DNA from: Anaerolineae bacterium
GTDB lineage: Bacteria; Chloroflexota; Anaerolineae; J102
Assembly: GCA_026992375.1 (NCBI GenBank)
Contig: JALXAF010000506.1
Span: 1 to 9,851, forward strand
Direction: 5' to 3'
DNA: 9,851 bases
In this document: positions 1 to 5,948 of the stretch, in pieces
Numbering within the stretch: position 1 is the first letter of the stretch
Layout of the letters: every line of letters starts with the position of its first letter
Made by a program: the position numbers and the translations under genes
Notes under the pieces: model-generated
Database searches by the model: none
What the model was told of the DNA's origin: nothing
The model's input: the letters and a program-made list of their open reading frames with translations, nothing else

Positions 1-131
1 GCCGATTAAACTATCCCCCAACAGCAAGTGCAATTATAGCAAAATCACTCGCCAGTTGCAAGTTTGACTCGGTTCTTGAGACCGTATCAGTTCAGTCGGT
101 CATTCCGTTTTCCAGACGCTAAATGATGGAT

Positions 132-253
132 ATTGACAAAATGATCTGGTCATAGGCCGGGGATCGTTTCTTGCCCACCGCCAGCGCCCCTTCGGGGCTA
201 GCCGGATTTATCCGGCGCTGTTTCCTAGCCCGGCGACTTCATCGCCGGGCGGG
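132..253 (+). repeat. Hairpin-mosaic repeat A, left copy
   Basis: The copy starts with ATTGACAAAAT and runs through three hairpins in series: GCCCC/GGGGC (186-198, loop TTC), GCCGGA/TCCGGC (201-216, loop TTTA), and GCCCGGCGA/TCGCCGGGC (228-250, loop CTTCA). An outer pairing CAGCGCC/GGCGCTG (182-188 with 214-220) encloses the second hairpin. The whole unit reappears in inverted orientation at 5372-5524, including the non-palindromic lead-in at 132-180, so this is a dispersed repeat and not chance pairing. The left copy lacks one hairpin module of about 30 bp that the right copy has. The two copies bracket the phnDCE operon. Confidence 0.85.
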
Positions 254-397
254 CGTGGCAAACGCCATTACGACCGATTTAATTGATAAACATTCATCGA
301 GGCAGTGGGAAAAAGTGGTCGCGCCAACTAAACTGTTATAGCCTCGCGGTTCTTCCAGGGTCCTTTCAAAGCCCTCTCCTCGCGTCATTCCAACGAA

Positions 398-418
398 TGC
401 AGGGCGACCTGCCCTGCA
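398..418. other. Perfect 8-bp hairpin
   Basis: TGCAGGGC (398-405) pairs with GCCCTGCA (411-418) around the loop GACCT. It directly follows a smaller hairpin, CATTC/GAATG (386-399). There is no T-run after it, so it is not a standard terminator. It may be part of another interspersed repeat, but no second copy is in this window. Confidence 0.5.
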
Positions 419-557
419 CGAAGCGAGAGTTTTCGCATCACTCCCTTCCGCAGAGCTCAATAGAGCGACGCGAGTCGACGATTTAGGCGGAAGGAGGGCG
501 CTAACAACCTCTGATTTTTGCGACTTTGAAAAGGATCTGCTGTACCTTTTGCGGGGC

Positions 558-586
558 TTCACAAAGTTCTCATTTCGTTGTATGAT
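558..586 (+). promoter_or_regulatory. Candidate sigma-70 type promoter for phnDCE
   Basis: TTCACA (558-563) and TATGAT (581-586) are separated by 17 bp, and each matches the consensus hexamer at five of six positions. Transcription would start near 593 and give a leader of about 300 nt that includes fold-back element B. The distance from phnD and the AT-rich surroundings leave room for a chance match. No better pair was found closer to phnD. Confidence 0.4.
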
Positions 587-680
587 AATGATATTGGATT
601 TCCTACACTCTCTCCCCGGAGGTGTTCCACCGTTCCATTCTCACTTTTTGCTGCAAACGCCTTCTTTTTTCTCCCAAACT

Positions 681-835
681 GTAACTGCTAATGTACTCGA
701 CTTTACGCCTCAAAAAGCCACGAAGGCTCGAAGTTTTTCGAAGACACGAAGGGAAAAATAAAGAAAAGCACTTCGCGTCTCCATCTTCTTCGTATCTCCA
801 TGGCAAAAAGTGGTAGCGAGACATTAGTAGTTGCC
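681..835 (+). repeat. Fold-back repeat element B, copy 1 (MITE-like)
   Basis: The ends pair over 14 bases: GTAACTGCTAATGT (681-694) with ACATTAGTAGTTGC (821-834), using two G-T wobbles. The interior is a degenerate inverted repeat rich in CACGAAG/CTTCGTG motifs. The left arm contains CCACGAAGGCTCGAAG (718-733) and the right arm contains CTTCTTCGTATCTCCATGGC. A second copy in the same orientation lies at 9657-9811, and in both copies CCACGAAG begins 37 bases after GTAACT. It encodes no protein. It lies in the presumed 5' leader of phnD and ends about 60 bases before the start codon. Confidence 0.75.
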
Positions 836-860
836 CAAAACTTCTTTTTACAAACTCTCT

Positions 861-872
861 GACAATGTTGTC
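861..872. promoter_or_regulatory. Small dyad GACAATGTTGTC upstream of phnD
   Basis: Five-base arms GACAA/TTGTC are separated by TG and lie 12 bases before the Shine-Dalgarno sequence of phnD. It could be a small operator or a weak leader hairpin. A dyad this short arises easily by chance. Confidence 0.2.
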
Positions 873-896
873 ATCTTCTTCAAAGGAGGATTTCCC

Positions 897-1793
897 ATGA
901 AAAAGAATTGGTTTATCGTATTGATGCTTGTTGCTATTCTGGCGCTGGTGCTGGCTGGTTGTGGCGGCCAGGCCAAGTTGGGGACGGAGAAAAATCCCAT
1001 CATCATGTCCTTTGTTCCTTCGGGCGACACCCAGCAGATCATCGCCAGCGGCGATCAGTTGGCCCAGATGGTGCAAGATAAGACGGGGCTAGTCATCAAA
1101 GCCAACGTAGGCACCGATTTCGCAGCCGTACGCGAGGCCATGGGCGCGAACAAGGCCCACATCGGCTGGATGAACACTTTCAACTATGTGCTGGCCCATG
1201 AAAAATATGGCGTGGATGTGGCGCTGGTGACGGTGCGCTACGGCTCGACCTCCTACAAGGGCCAGATCATCGTGCGAGCCGATAGCGGTATCAAGACCCT
1301 GCAGGACCTGAAGGGCAAGGTGATGTGCTGGGTCGATCCTAACTCGACCTCGGGCTACATCGTTCCCCGCATTATGCTCAAGGCCAATGGCATCGATCCC
1401 GACAAGGACTTCGCCAAGACCATCGAGGCCGGGTCGCACAACAACGTAGTCACTCAGGTTTATAACGGCGACTGTGATGCCGGCGCAACCTATGTGGACG
1501 CCCGCAGCTCGGTAGAAAAGGATATCCCCGACGTAAAAGAGAAAGTCATCGCCATCGCCACCACAGCAGACATCCCCAACGACAACGTCTCCTTTGTCAA
1601 GAATTTCCCTGCTGACAAGCGCAAGCAGATCGTGGATGCGCTGCTGGAGATATCCAACTCGGAGGATGGCAAGAAACTGCTGAATGACATCTATTCCATC
1701 GAGGGGTTGAAGCCCGCGGACGACAGCTTCTATGACGCCTTCCGCGCCGAGCTGAGCAAAGCTGGCATCAACATCGAAGACCTGGCGAAATAG
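897..1793 (+). CDS. phnD: Phosphonate/phosphite/phosphate-type ABC transporter substrate-binding lipoprotein (PhnD family)
   Basis: This is a 298-residue extracytoplasmic binding protein that should capture a phosphorus oxyanion or phosphonate and deliver it to the PhnE permease. Residues 1-22 form a lipoprotein signal: KK, a hydrophobic stretch, then lipobox LAGC with Cys22 as the lipidation site. The mature part has the PhnD two-lobe pattern: SFVPSGD near the N terminus, GWMNTFNYV (90-98), the ligand-loop motif DPNSTSGYIVP (147-157) and GSHNNVVTQVYNGDCDAGA (179-197). Cys144 and Cys193 could form a disulfide. I chose the ATG at 897 because AAAGGAGGA ends 6 bases before it and the signal peptide begins there; the frame is open upstream to 831 but has no ribosome site. 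phnC and phnE follow. Family certainty is high; the ligand cannot be read from sequence alone. Confidence 0.93.
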   Translation: MKKNWFIVLMLVAILALVLAGCGGQAKLGTEKNPIIMSFVPSGDTQQIIASGDQLAQMVQDKTGLVIKANVGTDFAAVREAMGANKAHIGWMNTFNYVLAHEKYGVDVALVTVRYGSTSYKGQIIVRADSGIKTLQDLKGKVMCWVDPNSTSGYIVPRIMLKANGIDPDKDFAKTIEAGSHNNVVTQVYNGDCDAGATYVDARSSVEKDIPDVKEKVIAIATTADIPNDNVSFVKNFPADKRKQIVDALLEISNSEDGKKLLNDIYSIEGLKPADDSFYDAFRAELSKAGINIEDLAK

Positions 1794-1816
1794 ACGCCTC
1801 TTTTTTCCGCAATACA

Positions 1817-1862
1817 GTGCGACGCACTTGCAGCAGACGCTCTGCAGGCAGGTGCGTCGCAC
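1817..1862 (+). other. Strong stem-loop between phnD and phnC
   Basis: GTGCGACGCAC (1817-1827) and GTGCGTCGCAC (1852-1862) form a perfect 11-bp stem, with a further TGCAG/CTGCA pairing inside (1829-1833 with 1842-1846). No T-run follows; the phnC ribosome site comes 10 bases later. A T-run lies on the other side (1800-1806), so a terminator for the opposite strand is formally possible, but no opposite gene exists. The position after a binding-protein gene fits an mRNA-stabilising or partial-termination hairpin, as known for malE-malF in E. coli. That role is inference. Confidence 0.8.
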
Positions 1863-1885
1863 ATTCATAATCAGGAGGTGATCTT

Positions 1886-2662
1886 TTGTTACGCGTCGAG
1901 CATCTCACCAAAGTATTTCCCGATGGCACGGTGGCGCTGAAAGATGTCAGCTTCGAGGTGAAGGAGGGGGAGTTCCTGGCGGTCATCGGGCTTTCCGGTT
2001 CTGGGAAATCAACGCTATTACGGTGCATCAATCGCCTGATCGATCCCACCGAGGGCACGGTCATCTGGCATGATCGGGATGTGACCGCGGCCAAGGGGCA
2101 GGAGTTGCGGCACATCCGCCGCCAGATCGGCATGATATTCCAGCAATTCAATCTGGTCAAACGCAGCACGGTGATGACCAATGTGCTTTCGGGGCGATTG
2201 GGCTACGCCCATCCTTTCTGGAGTCTGCTGCACATTTTCCCCAAGGAGGATTACGAGCGGGCCCGCGCGGCGCTGGAACGGGTGGGGATCGCCGAGAAGG
2301 CGGACAACCGGGCGGATCAGCTGTCGGGAGGGCAGCAGCAACGCGTGGCCATCGCCCGGGCGCTGATGCAAGAGCCCAAGCTGATGCTGGCCGATGAGCC
2401 CGTCGCCAGTCTGGACCCGGTACTGGCCCATTCCATTCTGCGCTATCTCGAAACGCTGAATCGGGAGGATGGCATCACCGTATTGTGCAGCCTGCATTTT
2501 CTGGATCTGGTGCATCGCTACGCCACGCGCGTCATCGGTCTGAAGGATGGCGAGCTGGTCTTCGACGGCCTCCCCTCTGAACTCACGCCCGAGAAGTTCA
2601 AGGAAGTGTATGGCGAGGAGGCGGAGATGGTGACCGTAAGCGGCGAGCAGATAACCGCCTGA
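1886..2662 (+). CDS. phnC: Phosphonate-type ABC transporter ATP-binding protein (PhnC)
   Basis: This 258-residue cytoplasmic ATPase powers the PhnE permease. All nucleotide-binding motifs are intact: Walker A GLSGSGKST (35-43), Q-loop in IFQQFNLV (84-91), signature LSGGQQQR (146-153), Walker B LMLADEP (166-172), D-loop SLD (175-177) and switch His204 in CSLHFLDL. QFNLVKRSTVMTNVLSGRLG is characteristic of the PhnC branch. Length is normal for the family. The start is TTG at 1886, supported by AGGAGGTGATC (1873-1883) just upstream and by the usual family N terminus LRVEHLTKVFPDG. It follows phnD after 92 bp holding a stem-loop and precedes phnE by 38 bp, so the three are very likely one operon. 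Confidence 0.95.
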   Translation: MLRVEHLTKVFPDGTVALKDVSFEVKEGEFLAVIGLSGSGKSTLLRCINRLIDPTEGTVIWHDRDVTAAKGQELRHIRRQIGMIFQQFNLVKRSTVMTNVLSGRLGYAHPFWSLLHIFPKEDYERARAALERVGIAEKADNRADQLSGGQQQRVAIARALMQEPKLMLADEPVASLDPVLAHSILRYLETLNREDGITVLCSLHFLDLVHRYATRVIGLKDGELVFDGLPSELTPEKFKEVYGEEAEMVTVSGEQITA

Positions 2663-2700
2663 TCGGGCGGGCCCCTTCCATTGTTTTCGAGGAGTTTGCC

Positions 2701-5292
2701 ATGCGCAAGCAGAGCTATCCTGATGCACCACCCAGAACAGAAAAGGACGGAAACTGGCTGGCTCCCATTCTTTCATTTGTGATCCCGGGGGCCGGGCAGG
2801 CGTATCTGGGGTTATACGCTCGCGGCTTCGGGCTTTTCCTTTCGATCATCGCACTTATCCTTTTGATTTTGTGGCAGGGAAGCGGCGTATTATTCGCGCC
2901 GGTGCTGGGAATCTGGGTCTGGAATGTGTGGGACGCCTGGCAGGTGTCCAAGGGACGTCGCCCCAAGTTCTCCGTGCCCGTGCTGCTGGCGGCCATCGTT
3001 ATCTATGGACTGGCCTTTGTCGCCACCGAAGTGCGCCCGCAGCGCATGATCACGGGCTGGGATTCCATGGTTCCCTATGTGCGGGCGCTTTTCCAGCCCG
3101 AGCTGCTCACCCATCCCACCGAAGACAAGATCGGCACAGCGCCCATCCAGGTGCCCTGTGTCGAGCCGCTGCCTGAACCATCGCGCGAGCCAACCGAAAA
3201 TCCCAAACTGATTCTGGATAAAAAATGCGGTGATGTAGGCGATCCGCTCACGGTTCACGGCGAGGGATTTTTCCCGAATTTCGAAGGGGAGCTATGGTGG
3301 ATCAGTCCCATTGGCGATCCCCAGCGGGTGATTATCGATGGCAAGCAAGCCAAATTTACAACGGATGATCAGGGGCGATTCGATATCACCATCACCATTC
3401 CCCAGGCGGTGCCGCTTTCAGAGCTGCCGCCGCCCGGACAGACGCAGACGCATCAGGTGCGGTCGGAGCAGCACAGGCCCTACGGGAATCTTGAGCCCAC
3501 GCAGACTCTGCAACTGGTGTGGGAGAAGATCGGCGAGACCATCGCCCTGGCCTTCCTGGCCACGATTTTGGGCATGATCTTTGCGCTGCCCATCAGCTTC
3601 TTGGCGGCCCGCAACCTCATGTTCCACAATCCGGCGACCCGGATCATCTACTACATCGTGCGCACAGGGCTGAACATCGTGCGCTCCATCGAGACGCTGA
3701 TGTGGGCCATCATCTTCGCCGTCTGGGTGGGATTGGGGCCCTTCGGGGGCATGTTGGCGCTGATGGTGCACACTATCGCCGCGCTGGGCAAACTCTATTC
3801 CGAGGCCATCGAGAGCATCGATCCCGGTCCCATCGAGGCGCTGCGAGCCACAGGCGCCCGCGAGCCCCAGGTCATCGTCTACGCGGTCATCCCCCAGATT
3901 TTGCCCAACTTCGCGTCTTTCACCCTCTACCGCTGGGACATCAACGTGCGCATGTCCACGGTCATCGGCCTCATCAGCGATGCGGGCCTGGGCTTCCTGG
4001 TCATCCAGTGGATTCGACTGAACCGTTTTTCGGCCATGGCCACAGCCATCCTGGCCATTATGCTCGTGGTCACGACGCTGGATTACGCATCCAGCATCAT
4101 CCGCAAGCGCATCGTGGAGGGAGCGCCCGCCCGGCCGCATCAGAAGCCATACAAGCGCTGGGCCAAGTGGGGCGTGGCGATCCTGCTTTTCGTAGCCACG
4201 TTCGCGTGGTCGTGGAACGTGGCCGAAGTTGATTTCACCGAGCTGGTGACGGGCCTGCCCGCGGGCATGAAGCTGGCCAAGGCCTTTGCCGTGCCCGATT
4301 TCTTCGATCGGCCCACCGAGGCGCATTCGGTGCGGCAACCGCTGCCCGTGCCCTGCGGCGTGGCCGAGACCGAAGAGCCGCCCGCCTCGGGCCCGCGCGT
4401 CGTGCTCGATCCCCAATGCGGCGATGTGGGCGATCCCCTGACCATCGACGGCTACGATCTGCCGCCCAACACCCATGTCTCCATCCGCTGGGAGATGCCC
4501 GACGGCTCCTTCCTGCGCGTCAAATCCAACTGCTGCGACACCGACGCAAATGGCCGGGTGCACCTGGAGACGAAGATCAGCCCGTTGATGGAAATCGGCG
4601 AGGACAGTCCGCCGGGCAGCGTGGGCGCTGTCAGCATCAATTGGGAGGAGGTGGTGGGCGGCCCGCGTCTCAGCCAGACCACCAGGACGGTGTTCAATCT
4701 GGCCCTGGTGACGCTGCTGATGGCCCTGCTGGCCACGACCTTCAGCTCCTTCTTCGCCATCCCCCTCAGCTTCTTCGCGGCCCGCAACATCATGGGCGAG
4801 ACGCTGTTCGGGCGCATCGTCTACAACGCGTTCAAGATGGGCTTCAACCTCACCCGCTCCATCGAGCCCATGATTTTGGTGCTGATCATGGCTGCGTGGG
4901 TGGGAGCCGGGCCCTTCGCGGGCGTGCTGGCCCTGGTGCTGAACAACATCCCCAACCTGGGCAAACTCTTCGCCGAGACCATCGAGCAGATCGACGAAGG
5001 CCCGGTGGAGGCTATTTTGGCCACGGGAGCCAACAAGCTGCAAACCCTGGTCTACGCGGTGGTTCCCCAGCTCGTGCCCCCCTTCTTGGCATTCATCCTC
5101 TACCAGTGGGATATCAACATCCGCATGTCCACGGTCATCGGCTTTGTGGGCGGCGGCGGCATCGGCCAGCAATTCCGCCTGTGGGTGGGCCTGAACCAGT
5201 ACGACAAGGCGGGCACCGCGGTCTGGGCCATCGTGATCATGGTCTGGAGCATGGATTATCTCAGCGCCAAGGCCCGGGAGCGACTGGTCTGA
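2701..5292 (+). CDS. phnE: Double PhnE-type permease: two fused permease halves with extracytoplasmic Ig-like inserts
   Basis: This 863-residue membrane protein should form the whole channel of the importer. Ordinary PhnE proteins have about 260-300 residues and dimerise. Order: an N-terminal module with membrane segments near 19-75 and the motif PGAGQAYLG (29-37), unlike PhnE; half 1 with a membrane segment near 90-110, an insert (about 135-270) and the PhnE core 275-470; half 2 with a membrane segment near 488-506, an insert (about 536-660) and the core 665-863. Each core has LAARN or FAARN and its own ATPase-contact loop: EAIESIDPGPIEALRATGA (368-386) and ETIEQIDEGPVEAILATGA (759-777). The inserts share CGDVGDPLT and a G..LPPN or G.FFPN turn, a pattern like IPT/TIG-type Ig folds. 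The ATG at 2701 follows GAGGAG. Nothing suggests a frameshift or assembly join; the halves have diverged clearly. Confidence 0.92.
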   Translation: MRKQSYPDAPPRTEKDGNWLAPILSFVIPGAGQAYLGLYARGFGLFLSIIALILLILWQGSGVLFAPVLGIWVWNVWDAWQVSKGRRPKFSVPVLLAAIVIYGLAFVATEVRPQRMITGWDSMVPYVRALFQPELLTHPTEDKIGTAPIQVPCVEPLPEPSREPTENPKLILDKKCGDVGDPLTVHGEGFFPNFEGELWWISPIGDPQRVIIDGKQAKFTTDDQGRFDITITIPQAVPLSELPPPGQTQTHQVRSEQHRPYGNLEPTQTLQLVWEKIGETIALAFLATILGMIFALPISFLAARNLMFHNPATRIIYYIVRTGLNIVRSIETLMWAIIFAVWVGLGPFGGMLALMVHTIAALGKLYSEAIESIDPGPIEALRATGAREPQVIVYAVIPQILPNFASFTLYRWDINVRMSTVIGLISDAGLGFLVIQWIRLNRFSAMATAILAIMLVVTTLDYASSIIRKRIVEGAPARPHQKPYKRWAKWGVAILLFVATFAWSWNVAEVDFTELVTGLPAGMKLAKAFAVPDFFDRPTEAHSVRQPLPVPCGVAETEEPPASGPRVVLDPQCGDVGDPLTIDGYDLPPNTHVSIRWEMPDGSFLRVKSNCCDTDANGRVHLETKISPLMEIGEDSPPGSVGAVSINWEEVVGGPRLSQTTRTVFNLALVTLLMALLATTFSSFFAIPLSFFAARNIMGETLFGRIVYNAFKMGFNLTRSIEPMILVLIMAAWVGAGPFAGVLALVLNNIPNLGKLFAETIEQIDEGPVEAILATGANKLQTLVYAVVPQLVPPFLAFILYQWDINIRMSTVIGFVGGGGIGQQFRLWVGLNQYDKAGTAVWAIVIMVWSMDYLSAKARERLV

Positions 5293-5317
5293 CGCGGCCG
5301 CTTTCACTCCTCCTTCT

Positions 5318-5369
5318 CGTTGCGCGGGCCAAAGACTTCGGAGGTCTGGCGAGACCTCCGAAGTCTGCT
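5318..5369 (+). repeat. Palindromic repeat C, copy 1
   Basis: Arms AGACTTCGGAGGTCT (5333-5347) and AGACCTCCGAAGTCT (5352-5366) are perfectly complementary over 15 bp with the loop GGCG. Each arm is itself nearly self-complementary (AGACNTC/GAGGTCT). The lead-in CGTTGCGC..CAAAG and the trailing GCT are shared with copy 2 at 5653-5705. It begins 26 bp after phnE ends and abuts repeat A at 5372. As RNA it would form a very stable hairpin, but no T-run follows. Confidence 0.85.
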
Positions 5370-5371
5370 GT

Positions 5372-5524
5372 CCGCCCGGCGACTTCATCGCCGGGCCACA
5401 AAACAGCGCCGGATAAATCCGGCTAGCCCCGCAGGGGCGCTGTTTCTAGCCGGGGGACTTCATCCCCCGGCGCTGGCGGCGGGCGCGAAGCACCCCGGGC
5501 CTATAACCGGATTATTTTGTCAAT
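5372..5524 (-). repeat. Hairpin-mosaic repeat A, right (inverted) copy
   Basis: This is the reverse complement of the unit at 132-253 and ends in ATTTTGTCAAT. Hairpins on the + strand are GCCCGGCGA/TCGCCGGGC (5374-5396, loop CTTCA), GCCGGA/TCCGGC (5408-5423), GCCCC/GGGGC (5426-5438) and an additional GCCGGGGGA/TCCCCCGGC (5449-5471, loop CTTCA) absent from the left copy. The outer arms AAACAGCGCC (5401-5410) and GGCGCTGTTT (5436-5445) pair perfectly over 10 bp. The two copies are about 5.1 kb apart and face each other across phnDCE. Confidence 0.85.
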
Positions 5525-5652
5525 GTTCATGCAATCCGGCAGGTCTGCTAAAGCCAATGCCCCCTGAAATCCTGTTGAGCCAAACTTTCCCTCCGAATTT
5601 CGGATCATCCTGCGAATACCGTTCCAGGACGCTTCGATTTCGGCGCTCACAG

Positions 5653-5705
5653 CGTTGCGCAGCGTCAAAGACCTCGGAGGTCTGGCGAGACCTCCGAGGT
5701 CTGCT
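5653..5705 (+). repeat. Palindromic repeat C, copy 2
   Basis: Arms AGACCTCGGAGGTCT (5669-5683) and AGACCTCCGAGGTCT (5688-5702) pair perfectly over 15 bp with the same GGCG loop as copy 1. The fifth base of the left arm is C here and T in copy 1; the partner base in the right arm is G here and A in copy 1, so the pair is kept. The lead-in CGTTGCGCAGCGTCAAAG matches the lead-in of copy 1. It ends 20 bp before the -35 box of the next promoter. Confidence 0.85.
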
Positions 5706-5724
5706 AGAATGAACCGACAATCGT

Positions 5725-5754
5725 TTGACAACCTTTTCAGTATCAATTTATAAT
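5725..5754 (+). promoter_or_regulatory. Consensus sigma-70 type promoter of the binding-protein/dppB operon
   Basis: A perfect -35 box TTGACA (5725-5730) and a perfect -10 box TATAAT (5749-5754) are separated by 18 bp. Transcription would start near 5761, leaving a leader of about 190 nt before the ATG at 5949. This is the strongest promoter match in the window and places the permeases of the second importer under separate control from phnDCE. Confidence 0.85.
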
Positions 5755-5774
5755 CTTCATTACACTTGTACTCC

Positions 5775-5824
5775 GTATGCAAATCGCTTGCGTTCCAAGT
5801 CATATTCAGAGGAGGTTTGCGTAT
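5775..5824 (+). promoter_or_regulatory. Possible structured leader hiding a second Shine-Dalgarno-like site
   Basis: GTATGCAAATC (5775-5785) can pair with GGTTTGCGTAT (5814-5824) over 11 positions including three G-U wobbles, enclosing a 28-nt loop. The 3' arm overlaps GAGGAGGT, a strong Shine-Dalgarno-like sequence with no well-spaced start codon: the TTG that follows is only one base away and opens a 22-codon frame. This could be leader regulation, or a chance pairing. No known riboswitch class is recognised. Confidence 0.3.
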
Positions 5825-5882
5825 CGAGAACAGCTCGTTTGACAGCGATGAAACACAACCTGTTGCTTCATTGCCGAAAAAG

Positions 5883-5906
5883 TGACGGCGGCTTTTGCTC
5901 CCGTCA
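5883..5906 (+). other. Small leader hairpin before the binding-protein gene
   Basis: TGACGG (5883-5888) pairs with CCGTCA (5901-5906), with a possible inner GC/GC extension around TTTT. It lies 27 bases before the Shine-Dalgarno sequence of the gene at 5949 and leaves that site free. Function is unknown. Confidence 0.35.
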
Positions 5907-5948
5907 TTCAAGCACTCTCCATTCGTTCTCTCAAAGGAGGAGAATCCT

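Larger units (their letters stand above)
1..896. other. Gene-free upstream region
   Basis: I see no believable coding sequence here. Open frames on both strands are short, overlap repeats and hairpins, and lack a ribosome binding site or a recognisable product. The region holds a mosaic hairpin repeat at 132-253, a hairpin at 398-418, an 8-bp inverted repeat (444-451 with 487-494), a candidate promoter at 558-586 and a fold-back element at 681-835. The first 131 bases show nothing I can name. The 5' end of any upstream gene lies outside the window. Confidence 0.75.
5293..5948. other. Intergenic region between the two importer operons
   Basis: These 656 bp contain no credible gene. In order they hold repeat C copy 1, inverted repeat A copy 2, a stretch at 5525-5652 with a short palindrome CCGAATTTCGG (5590-5600) and a fragment GGTCTGCTA resembling the end of repeat C, then repeat C copy 2, a consensus promoter, and the leader of the next operon. 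Transcription of phnDCE probably ends here, but no classical hairpin plus T-run terminator is visible; the repeat hairpins themselves may serve. Confidence 0.75.

Noticed and set aside
239..562. A 107-codon minus-strand frame in the upstream region
   Set aside because: It crosses several hairpins and a repeat, has no recognisable product and no ribosome site.
831..896. Upstream extension of phnD to a start at 831
   Set aside because: The added residues overlap the end of element B and would bury the lipoprotein signal; the ATG at 897 has an excellent Shine-Dalgarno sequence.
1800..1862. Rho-independent terminator after phnD
   Set aside because: The T-run precedes the stem instead of following it on the + strand, and phnC follows directly, so full termination is unlikely.
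3418..5388. A 656-codon open frame on the minus strand opposite phnE
   Set aside because: It is the antisense shadow of a G/C-rich gene: composition dominated by His, Gly, Asp, Gln and Arg, no recognisable domain and no ribosome site.
5318..5705. Palindromes as a CRISPR array
   Set aside because: There are only two C units, interrupted by a different repeat, with no regular spacers.
5895..5948. Upstream extension of the binding-protein gene to 5895
   Set aside because: It has no ribosome site and would place 18 extra residues before a complete lipoprotein signal; the ATG at 5949 has AAAGGAGG at good spacing.
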